Assembly: GCA_041617155.1 (NCBI GenBank)
Contig: JBFJPL010000038.1
Span: 1-36,350, forward strand
Origin: CAMYKD01 sp041617155
Lineage (GTDB): Bacteria > Pseudomonadota > Alphaproteobacteria > Kiloniellales > JAKSDN01
Length of the DNA: 36,350 bases
Direction of reading: 5' to 3'
The notes below the pieces were generated by a model. It worked only from the letters and a program-made list of their open reading frames with translations. It did no database searches and was not told the DNA's origin. The translations under genes and the position numbers were made by a program. This document shows, piece by piece, positions 19,442 to 26,405 of this stretch (the stretch's first letter is position 1; each line of letters opens with the position of its first letter).

Positions 19442-20197
19442 ATGTTGGTCCCGGAGTGTGATAGTGCAGAAATAGCTGGTTGCAGGCCCCCGAGTTGAAC
19501 CGACCGCCAAGCCGACTCCGAATCCCCTGTTCTGAGCGAAATATTCCCTGATACGTCAAGAAGATTCCTTGTTTGGTGGAGTGGGGAATTCGGCTACAAA
19601 CCATTGATTGGAGGGAAGTTTTCCGGGTCCCCTCCAACGGGCCTTTGTCAGCTTTTCGCAAACTAGCGAGGCGGAACGGATAGATCCGTTGGGCAGCATC
19701 CTCACCGTGTTTTCCCGCCGCACAGGTGAGTCTTCCGAAGCCACGACTGCGAACTTAGGCGCGCCGAAAGATCTTTCAGAAGGTGAACCGGCTCCTAAGG
19801 GTGCGAATCACCCGCGCTTCGATCGATGCCCTTCCCGCGTTTGATTTCCCGGAGCCCTTGTCCACTGGCGTCGTGCCGTTGTGGGAGTCGAATGACTCGC
19901 TGTTTCAGGACTTGGGTCGATTGGTGGGTGGCGGCCAGACTGGCGCGATCAGGTCGGCTCGGAGGATCGGTGAGGGCGATGCTCCCGGGGCCGACCCGAG
20001 CGCGGTCTTTGGCGGTTACAAGGCAGCGGTTGAACTCGGTGAAGATGTCACTGATCCGCGGAGCCGGTATAGTACCCAAGGTCGTTATCAACGGCCTTTG
20101 GTAAGACCTTCGAAATCATGCCGGCGGGTTAAAGGCTTGACGGGCCATCGGGGCGACAATTTGAAGCCGGGCTCACGGCGATCCAGGAGTATCATGT
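19442..20197. other. Non-coding gap holding a dispersed repeat
   Basis: No gene with convincing start, ribosome site and composition was found. A frame at 19783-20217 (+) and one at 19795-20091 (-) are open but resemble no family I know. The only clear structure is the dispersed repeat at 19532-19620. The ribosome site of the cupin pseudogene lies at the right end. Confidence 0.5.
19532..19620. repeat. Dispersed repeat, copy A
   Basis: Bases 19546-19615 align without gaps to 35061-35130. Shared words include GGAG, CAA.CCAT and GATTGGAGGG. Upstream, CTGAGCGAA matches ATGAGCGAA at 35048 with a 1-base shift. Short ATTCCCTG-like words recur every 20 bases or so in this copy (19521, 19543, 19564). 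Two copies 15.5 kb apart suggest an interspersed element. Confidence 0.7.
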
Positions 20198-20557
20198 ATG
20201 CGAAAAATCAAAGCTGACGAATGAATTGTCGCCAATATTTGCGAAGCCGATTTCAAGCCGTTTTACGACGAAAACAAACCGGATACCGGCGAAAGCATTC
20301 TGCAACTCAATACCGATAATGAACCGGGTGTCGGCCTCCATGTTTACAGGATGGCGCCAGGCACGACGACCACCCCACACGAACACACCGGGCATGAAGA
20401 GTTCCTGGTGCTCGAAGGGGAACTCATCGACAACGACGGGTACAGATATCGAAAGGGCGACCTTGTTCTTCTAAAAAAGGGCACCCAGCACTCGTCACAT
20501 TCGAAAGACGGGGCGTTGCTTGTTGTCTAGATTCCGGTGATGGAGAGAAATTTTTAG
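20198..20557 (+). pseudogene. Cupin-domain protein interrupted by in-frame stops
   Basis: ATG 20198 has an AGGAG ribosome site at 20185-20189. Translation reads MRKIKADE, then TGA (20222-20224), then continues in frame IVANICEADFKPFYDENKPD. A complete small cupin follows: the HEHTGHEEFLVLEG metal motif (HxHx3Ex6G type) and GDLVLLKKGTQHSSH (second motif with its His). A TAG at 20528 follows LLVV, yet the frame reads on as IPVMERNF to a TAG at 20555. The TGA stands where a Trp would fit and the first TAG where a Tyr would fit. Decay is most likely; an unusual re-start or read-through cannot be excluded. Position alone suggests no functional partner. Confidence 0.7.
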
Positions 20558-20758
20558 CGGCGGACGTTCATTTGAGGTCAATTCTACAGCCGGCTCAGTC
20601 TATCTGACAGCGCCATACAATATGTCCCGACAACGGCGGCAGATACTTCAATTCACGGCAATTCAATTGGTGAGGATCACCGGCGCAGGTCGACGTATCA
20701 TATAGTCGGGTAAAGTCCGGGATTATCGGTTTTGCTTTCGGGCACCTGGACTCTGCTA

Positions 20759-20788
20759 CTGACTCCTGACTATTAAAACAGCTATACT
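20759..20788 (+). promoter_or_regulatory. Putative -35/-10 promoter of the coiled-coil/OmpA/GTPase operon
   Basis: CTGACT at 20759-20764 and TATACT at 20783-20788 are 18 bases apart, 38 bases before the first start codon. The -10 is good and the -35 fair. No sigma-54 match was found here, unlike the downstream units. Confidence 0.35.
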
Positions 20789-20826
20789 CACAAGATCGGG
20801 CTAAAGACGAAGGGCTGGAGGTGGAC

Positions 20827-21405
20827 ATGGCAAAAGCGGCGGGGAAGACCGAGGCGGCCGCGCAGGAACATATTCCTAGCGGCGGCAGCGTTGATCAGAT
20901 TCGGGAAATTCTGTTCGGCGCCGCTCAGCGTGAGCACGAGGCGCGAGCCTCCCGCATGGAGAAGCTGATCGAGCGCCGGGCCAAGGACCTTACGGATCGC
21001 TTGGCGAGGCTCCAGGCGACGATCGAACGGCAACTGGAGCAATCGAAGTCGGATCTCGGGGCCCGCCTGGAGCAACTCTCCGAACGGCTCGACCAGGTCG
21101 AAGCCGTCGCCAAGAAGGAAACCGCCGCGGCCGCACGTGACCTGTCCGAAAAGATCGCCCGGCTCGACAAGCGCCTGAGCAAGGACATCGAGGCTCAGGA
21201 CGAGAGCTTTCAAGACAAGGTTGACGCGATCAGGGAGGACCTGACCGCAGCGGTTCAGCGTCTGGATCAGGAAAAAACCGGCAACACGAGTCTCGGGGAT
21301 TGTCTGATGGAGATCGGCATGCGCCTGAAGGGAGATCCGGCGCTGGGCTCGATCGAGTCGTCCTTGAGCGAGATGCTTAAGGCGAAGCCGGATGAAAAAG
21401 CCTGA
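20827..21405 (+). CDS. Coiled-coil protein of the OmpA/GTPase module
   Basis: 192 residues from ATG 20827, chosen because GGAGG lies at 20817-20821; an in-frame GTG at 20821 would overlap that site. A flexible N-terminus leads to SVDQIREILFGAAQREHE, then a highly charged heptad region from about residue 40 to 150 (repeated ERR, RLxxLxxxI and LEQLSERLDQ spacing) typical of a long coiled coil. There is no signal peptide or membrane segment, so it is cytoplasmic. The D-Q-I-R-x-I-L-F-G entry motif resembles proteins I recall next to OmpA-like and Ras-like GTPase genes in cyanobacteria. It overlaps the next gene by 14 bases. A scaffold or adaptor role is inferred. Confidence 0.88.
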   Translation: MAKAAGKTEAAAQEHIPSGGSVDQIREILFGAAQREHEARASRMEKLIERRAKDLTDRLARLQATIERQLEQSKSDLGARLEQLSERLDQVEAVAKKETAAAARDLSEKIARLDKRLSKDIEAQDESFQDKVDAIREDLTAAVQRLDQEKTGNTSLGDCLMEIGMRLKGDPALGSIESSLSEMLKAKPDEKA

Positions 21406-23491
21406 AGATGAAATAAAACGGCTTCTTCTAGCGGCAGAGCTGGACCTCCTCGAACGGCTCCGCGAGCGTTGTGAGCATCTGGAAACGCGGGTCGGCGACG
21501 ATCCTTCGACGCGAGAGACTGTGCGCGGCGTCATTCTGGAGGTGCTGCGCGATGCCGGTGTTCAGGATCACGACCGCCTCGCCAAGGTATTGGCGCCTTT
21601 GTTGCTGACCTCGATGCGCGAGGAGATCCGCAACTCGAGCGATTTGATGGTGGATGCGCTCTATCCGATCACCGGGCGCCTGGTCGCGGCGGGGGTGAGC
21701 AATGCCTTCCGCGAGATGATGGAGACGCTGAACGAGAAGCTGGATCAAAGCTTCTCATTCGAGCGCTGGAAGGACCGTTTGCGGGCCAAGGCGACCGGGC
21801 AATCCGAAGCCGAGCTTCAGTTGCAGCGCAGTCCGCCCTTCGAGATCGAGGACCTCCTGCTGATTCACCGCCGGACGGGCCTGCTGATTGCGCGGGCCCG
21901 CGACGAGGAAAACGCCGGCGCAGGCGTCGACAGCGACTTGGTCGGCGGCATGCTGACCGCCATTATGGCATTTTCGCGCGATGCCATGAGCGACGATGGC
22001 TCGAGCGAGCTCCGCAGTTTGAGTTTCGGCGGCTCGGAGCTGTTCCTCAGGGCCTCGCCGGCCGTGATTCTCGCCGTCAAGGCACACGGCACCGCGCCCC
22101 GGGCGTTCGAAGGCGCGCTGGAGGATCTGTTCTGCGGCTTTCTGGAAAACTGGGGCGATCTCCTGCGCGACTACGATGGCGCGGCCACCGAGGAGGAGAC
22201 GGGCGGCCTGATCACCGATCTGCAGGAGAGATTCGAGGCCCTCGAGACCGCCCGGCAGCAAAATTTTCGCGGCCGCTCCTACGCGATCCCCGCAGTGCTG
22301 GGCTCGCTGCTGCTGCTCGTGCTGGCGTGGGGCGGCTATGCCGGCTATCAGTCGTGGCGCATCGCCGACATCGAAGCCACGGCGCGCCAAGTCGCCGCCG
22401 CTGAACCGGCGGTTCGGGGCTATCCGATCGAGCTGCGCTACGACGAGGAGACAGACCGTCTGCGAGTCGAGGGCCTCTTGTCGGACCTCGCGGCGCAAGA
22501 CACGCTCGAACGTGCCCTGGCGACCGCGCTACCTGGCGTTCAGCCCCAGTTCCAATTGGGCTTTCTGCCGCGCGTTGAGGTCGACCGGCTTGCCCAGAGC
22601 TATGGGGAGATCGCCGGGCGGCTTGACGCACTGGAAAACGCGGCCCTGCGACTGGAGAACTCGCTTGCCGGTGCCGTTACCTCCATCGATGGCCAGACCA
22701 AGGTCCTGCAACAGCGTACCGGCGACCTCGAAGGCCTGGCCGGGAGCCTCGAGGGTTCGGTCAAGGGGCTGTCCGACAGCCTCGCGGCGCGGCTCGAGGA
22801 TCTTGAACGCCAGAGTGACGATTTGAAGAAACGCGCCAGCGGTTTCGAAAGCTCTTTCGAAGCCTTGACCGGCGGCCTTGATGCGCAGCTCAGCCAGTTC
22901 GAGCGCAAAACTACGGATCTGGAGGGTGTGGCCAGCGGCCTGGAACGCTCCATCGATTCAGTCTCCCATGGGCTCGGCAGCCAATTGGAACAGCAGACCG
23001 GAAATCTGCAAAGCATGGCCGCACGCTTCGAATCCTCGGTCGATACCTGGTCTCAGTCGCTTGGCACGCGTCTCGACCAGCTGGATCGGCGGCTTGCGGC
23101 GCTTGAGAAATCCGGGCCGACGCCGCTTGACAAGCTGTACGACTGGACGGCGCGCCATTCGGTGCCATTTGCCAAGGGAACCGTCCTCAAGTCGCCCGAC
23201 AAGGCGGACGCGAAGCTACGCGATTTGGCGGCGCTGCTGCGCGCCGTTCCGTCCGACGTGCACCTGCGGGTCGTGGGCTATTCCGATGCGACCGGCAGCC
23301 CAGCGGCAAACCAGAGGGTTTCCTCAGCCCGGGCCGGCGTGGTCACCGAGCGGCTTCGCGCCCTCGATATTCCGGCAGAGCGCATGTCTCCTGTGGGCCG
23401 GGGGGCGGAGCGGCCGCTGTCCGGCACAGCCGGCAGCGACAATGCAAACCGCCGGGTCGAGTTCGAGCTGATTTTCTCGGGCGCGTATTAG
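21392..23491 (+). CDS. Inner-membrane protein with cytosolic, BON-like, coiled-coil and OmpA/MotB domains
   Basis: 699 residues. Residues 1 to about 295 have no signal peptide and should be cytosolic; they include ALYPITGRLVAAGVSNAFRE and EIEDLLLIHRRTGLLIARA, a layout I associate with cyanobacterial OmpA/GTPase clusters. One membrane helix lies at about 297-320 (AVLGSLLLLVLAWGGYAGY). A BON-like region follows (about 330-395). Four repeats of 29-32 residues (DLEGLAGSLEGSVKGLSDSL and relatives) form a periplasmic coiled stalk (about 430-570). The C-terminus (about 590-697) is an OmpA/MotB peptidoglycan-binding domain (VVGYSDATGSPAANQRVSSA). It overlaps the gene before and ends 7 bases before the GTPase. 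It probably links murein to a cytosolic GTPase complex. Confidence 0.92.
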   Translation: MKKPEDEIKRLLLAAELDLLERLRERCEHLETRVGDDPSTRETVRGVILEVLRDAGVQDHDRLAKVLAPLLLTSMREEIRNSSDLMVDALYPITGRLVAAGVSNAFREMMETLNEKLDQSFSFERWKDRLRAKATGQSEAELQLQRSPPFEIEDLLLIHRRTGLLIARARDEENAGAGVDSDLVGGMLTAIMAFSRDAMSDDGSSELRSLSFGGSELFLRASPAVILAVKAHGTAPRAFEGALEDLFCGFLENWGDLLRDYDGAATEEETGGLITDLQERFEALETARQQNFRGRSYAIPAVLGSLLLLVLAWGGYAGYQSWRIADIEATARQVAAAEPAVRGYPIELRYDEETDRLRVEGLLSDLAAQDTLERALATALPGVQPQFQLGFLPRVEVDRLAQSYGEIAGRLDALENAALRLENSLAGAVTSIDGQTKVLQQRTGDLEGLAGSLEGSVKGLSDSLAARLEDLERQSDDLKKRASGFESSFEALTGGLDAQLSQFERKTTDLEGVASGLERSIDSVSHGLGSQLEQQTGNLQSMAARFESSVDTWSQSLGTRLDQLDRRLAALEKSGPTPLDKLYDWTARHSVPFAKGTVLKSPDKADAKLRDLAALLRAVPSDVHLRVVGYSDATGSPAANQRVSSARAGVVTERLRALDIPAERMSPVGRGAERPLSGTAGSDNANRRVEFELIFSGAY

Positions 23492-23498
23492 TCGGTTC

Positions 23499-24020
23499 AT
23501 GACGGTCAACAAGAAGATCTGCATTATCGGCGCCTTTGCGGTTGGCAAGACCTCACTGGTCCGACGCTACGTGCTCAATCAGTTCTCACCGGACTATCAG
23601 GCCACTCTTGGGGTCAACGTCTACAAGTTTGGCGATCAAGTCGAGGCGCCGGGCGGCGGTTTGGAGACTATCAACCTGATCATTTGGGACATCGAAGGTG
23701 GCCAGCTGGCGGCGGACCTGCTCGACACCTACCTGCGCGGCGCCTCCGGCGCGCTTGTGGTCGGCGACGTGACGCGAGAGGACGCGCTCGATTCCATGGC
23801 CCAGCATGCGCGGCACTTTCTGCGGGTGCAGCCTGGCCGGCCGCTGGTCTTCGCGCTCAACAAGATGGATCTTCTGGACTCGCCCGACTTGGCGCCCGAC
23901 GGCGGCATGCTGAGCGACGAGTTCGGCGGTCGGGTCGTCCGCGCCTCGGCGGCGACCGGTAGTGCCGTGCCCGAACTGTTTCGTGCGCTGGGCGGTCGCA
24001 TACTCGAGGTGGGGGCCTGA
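23499..24020 (+). CDS. Ras/Rab-like small GTPase
   Basis: 173 residues with all G motifs: P-loop GAFAVGKTS (11-19), switch I Thr36 (DYQATLG), G3 as WDIEGGQ (D64 to Q69), NKMD (121-124) and ASA (149-151). The usual DTAGQ is replaced by DIEGG, so the position of the catalytic Gln61 of Ras holds Gly and a Gln follows one place later. Slow or partner-dependent hydrolysis is expected (inference). It starts 7 bases after the OmpA-type gene, which argues for one transcript and one complex. Bacterial Rab-like GTPases of this type act as molecular switches; the partner is not shown by sequence. Confidence 0.92.
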   Translation: MTVNKKICIIGAFAVGKTSLVRRYVLNQFSPDYQATLGVNVYKFGDQVEAPGGGLETINLIIWDIEGGQLAADLLDTYLRGASGALVVGDVTREDALDSMAQHARHFLRVQPGRPLVFALNKMDLLDSPDLAPDGGMLSDEFGGRVVRASAATGSAVPELFRALGGRILEVGA

Positions 24021-24025
24021 ACAAG

Positions 24026-24041
24026 TGGCGCGGAAATTGCA
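24026..24041 (+). promoter_or_regulatory. Sigma-54 promoter of the histidine kinase gene
   Basis: TGGCGCG-GAAA-TTGCA matches TGGCACG-N4-TTGCW with one change, and -24 GG and -12 GC have the required 10-base spacing. It begins 6 bases after the GTPase stop and lies about 100 bases before the kinase start, so the kinase gene can be switched on apart from the upstream operon. Confidence 0.75.
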
Positions 24042-24139
24042 TTCCATCTGCTTCGATAAAAGAACGTGTGGCCAGTTGGATCTAGAGGAGTCACGGCCCA
24101 GCGATGCCGATATCGTCACGTCGACTTGGCAGGGGAACG

Positions 24140-25318
24140 ATGCCCAAATCACGCGACGGCGGATCTGACGTGGCCGCCGATCGCGCCGCTTCCGTGGCAT
24201 TTGCGTTCGAGCGTCTCCTCGTGTCGGGCATGCTCGGAGCCGTCTTTCTCGATTCGCGGCAAAGAGCGGTGGCGCGCCACGGTGTATTGGTCGATTGGGT
24301 GCCTTTGAACTGCGCCGTCTCGGAGGCCTTGCCGTTCTTGATCGGCTACGAGGACCTGCTGGAGGCGATGAACGGTGAGCGGGCTGAGAGCTTTCATTTG
24401 CCTAGAATTGGTCTCGCCGGATATGACAGTGGTCGAACCGGCGTTTATTCCGTTCATGCCTTCCCCTTGGGCGATGGCGAAGGCACCTTGTTGCTGTTTC
24501 AAGACGCGACCGAGGTGGCGGCGCTTGAGCAGCGCGTGCTCCAGCAGCGCAACGAACTTGCCCTGACGGAGCAGGCTCTACGGCGAGCCAAGCTCGAGGC
24601 GGAAGCGGCCAACCGGGCCAAATCCTCGTTCCTCGCCAACATTAGCCACGAGCTGCGCACGCCGCTGAATGTCGTCATCGGCAACGCCGAGATCTTGAGC
24701 GATCAGGATTCGCCGAACATGGAACCTGGGGAACGCGAACGCTACCTGACCGATATTCATGACAGCGGTGTCTATTTGTTGAATCTGATCAACGACCTGC
24801 TCGACATGTCAAAGGCCGAGTCGGGCCGAATGACGCTGATCGAAGAGGAAATCGATCTTGCTGATCTGATTGAAGAAGCGCTCTCCATGGTCAGCGCTCA
24901 ACCCTATGCGAACGGATTGACCTTCACACAGGAGGGCGAACGGCCGCTTCCGAGGTTGTTTGCCGATGGCCGCGGGATCAAGCAGATCCTGTTGAACCTG
25001 CTGACCAATGCCGCCAAGTCCACGCCCAGCGGCGGGCAAATCACCGTCAAGGTCTACCGCGATCGAAATCGTGCATTGGTGATACAGGTATGCGACACCG
25101 GGGTTGGTATTGCCCCTGAGGATCTCGAAACACTGACCGAGCCATTCGTTCAGGTCGCTGGCGCCGACTCCGCCCACCGCGGCACAGGCCTCGGGCTTTA
25201 CTTGGTCAAGACGCTGGCGGAATTGCACGGCGGCGAAATGACCGTCGAGAGCGTGCTCGGCGCCGGCACGACGTTTTCGGTATGGCTCCCGCCCGCGCGA
25301 TCACTCGGCGCGGCCTGA
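24140..25318 (+). CDS. Soluble PAS-domain sensor histidine kinase
   Basis: 392 residues from ATG 24140, preceded by AGGGGA; an upstream ATG at 24104 is possible. There is no membrane segment. Residues about 15-130 look like a PAS sensor (ending EGTLLLFQDATEVAALEQ), then a coiled linker, the HisKA box FLANISHELRTPLNVVIGN with His170, the N box ILLNLLTNAAKS, the D box VCDTGVGI and the G2 box GTGLGLYLVKTL. All catalytic motifs are present. It should autophosphorylate on His170 and pass the phosphate to a receiver, most simply the sigma-54 activator at 26406. A sigma-54 promoter at 24026 suggests feedback. Confidence 0.92.
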   Translation: MPKSRDGGSDVAADRAASVAFAFERLLVSGMLGAVFLDSRQRAVARHGVLVDWVPLNCAVSEALPFLIGYEDLLEAMNGERAESFHLPRIGLAGYDSGRTGVYSVHAFPLGDGEGTLLLFQDATEVAALEQRVLQQRNELALTEQALRRAKLEAEAANRAKSSFLANISHELRTPLNVVIGNAEILSDQDSPNMEPGERERYLTDIHDSGVYLLNLINDLLDMSKAESGRMTLIEEEIDLADLIEEALSMVSAQPYANGLTFTQEGERPLPRLFADGRGIKQILLNLLTNAAKSTPSGGQITVKVYRDRNRALVIQVCDTGVGIAPEDLETLTEPFVQVAGADSAHRGTGLGLYLVKTLAELHGGEMTVESVLGAGTTFSVWLPPARSLGAA

Positions 25319-25362
25319 AGTGACAGCGGCGCCGGTCCACCGCATTGTGGGACGCAACAACA

Positions 25363-25379
25363 TGTCTGCAATTGAGACA
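25363..25379. promoter_or_regulatory. Possible activator site (enhancer) palindrome
   Basis: TGTCT-N7-AGACA is an exact inverted repeat, centred about 115 bases upstream of the -24 element at 25485. That is a usual distance for NtrC-type activator sites. A partial relative (TGTCT-N7-AGTCT) lies at 29105-29121, upstream of the promoter at 29301. Confidence 0.3.
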
Positions 25380-25484
25380 CGTGGCAGACTCGCGACGAGC
25401 GCCTAAGCCGCTCGGCAACGGTGCCGGCGGCGCGAAATCCGGCGGCACTACCCACCGTCGGTTTCAATTTCTCCGGACCCATAC

Positions 25485-25500
25485 TGGCACGTATCTTGCT
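25485..25500 (+). promoter_or_regulatory. Sigma-54 promoter of the exported-protein gene
   Basis: TGGCACG-TATC-TTGCT is an exact match to the -24/-12 consensus with a C before it. Transcription would start near 25511, giving a leader of about 28 bases with a GGAGGGGG ribosome site. Confidence 0.88.
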
Positions 25501-25538
25501 GTTGAGTCTCTAGAGGCAGCTCGATTCGGAGGGGGAAA

Positions 25539-26021
25539 ATGACAGGCGCAATGATCAGGTTGGCGATTCACGGCTCTATTGCGATTACTGCGGCTCTAGC
25601 CGGCCTTTCAAACCAGGCGCTCGCGGCTGATCGCCGAGGTCACAGCGGACCGCCGGCGGTGTACGACGCGACACCCGCGGCTGGGCCCGACTTCGACGCG
25701 CTCAGGTCCAAACTGCGGGCCACCGACGCTATCGACTTGCCGACCAAGCTGTCCCTGAAGTTCCGGTTCGACGATCTCGTCGAAGACTTTCGCGGGTTTC
25801 ATGCGGGTCGGCGCCGGCACAGCCTCGACGATCTTCGCCGGCGGTTCGCGCACCTTTGGGATGAGACGGTGTGGCTGGTTCGAAAAGGCGATTCCGAGCT
25901 TTTCTGGGATTTGCAGGCCGCGCGGCCCGGACTCTGGCAAACCTTCAACAATCCGGCCAAACTCGCCGCACTGGCTGGAGGCAGGGCAATATCCCAACTG
26001 GCCAAGCGCGAACTTCGATGA
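25539..26021 (+). CDS. Small exported protein of unknown function
   Basis: 160 residues from ATG 25539, preceded by a strong GGAGGGGG. The N-terminus MIRLAIHGSIAITAALAGLS, followed by NQALAADRR, is a signal peptide with likely cleavage after ALA. The mature part of about 130 residues is rich in Arg, Asp, Leu and Trp (SLDDLRRRFAHLWDETVWLV, WDLQAARPGLWQTF) and is probably helical and periplasmic. I recognise no family. It sits between the kinase and the activator under its own exact sigma-54 promoter, so it may be a regulated output or a periplasmic modulator of the pathway (inference). Confidence 0.8.
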   Translation: MTGAMIRLAIHGSIAITAALAGLSNQALAADRRGHSGPPAVYDATPAAGPDFDALRSKLRATDAIDLPTKLSLKFRFDDLVEDFRGFHAGRRRHSLDDLRRRFAHLWDETVWLVRKGDSELFWDLQAARPGLWQTFNNPAKLAALAGGRAISQLAKRELR

Positions 26022-26260
26022 ATCAGTCGCAGCTGGGCGCTGGGCTCGGTCCGCTTCGGCCTTCCCCACGGCGGCTCAACCCAATAACATTCGAAACATC
26101 GAGGGAGGCCGTTTGGCTGGTGTCGGTACCGAGCGTCCGTGTCACCCTCTACCGAGACTCCGAGCCGTCCGTGAACCTGATGAGTAACCCGGCCAGACGC
26201 TCTAATAATCATTTCAGATTCCCGGTCGTTGGGCAGGTCGGTTGCCGGGGCGCGACGGCC

Positions 26261-26404
26261 GGCCAAGGCACCGGCCCGCGCCGGCCGTTCCTCGAGAGGC
26301 TGGTGGAACCGTACGGCCGGACGTTCTGGCTGGAGCGTCCGCCACGATCCGGCACCAAGGTCACCCTGACATTCCCGCCCGGACAGGCCCCGCTGGAGGC
26401 GTGA
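26261..26404 (+). pseudogene. Remnant of a second histidine kinase (C-terminal ATPase end)
   Basis: The frame ending at TGA 26402-26404 reads GQGTGPRRPFLERLVEPYGR, then TFWLERPPRSGTKVTLTFPP. This matches the end of an HATPase domain: a worn G2 box (GTGLGLPF type), the helix RLVEPYGG, and the GTKVTLTFP strands. No H, N or D box precedes it; 26022-26260 is not recognisable in any frame. The activator GTG lies 2 bases after this stop. The remnant may be the original kinase partner of the activator, later replaced by the gene at 24140. Confidence 0.6.
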
Positions 26405-26405
26405 G

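Noticed and set aside
20011..20030. Weak -24/-12-like word before the cupin pseudogene (TTGGCGGTTACAAGGCA)
   Set aside because: GG-GC spacing is right, but the -12 part reads AGGC and the -24 part lacks CACG, so it is well below the six accepted sites.
19783..20217. Open frame of 144 codons between the giant gene and the cupin
   Set aside because: No ribosome site, no family resemblance, and it runs over the cupin ribosome site and start in another phase.
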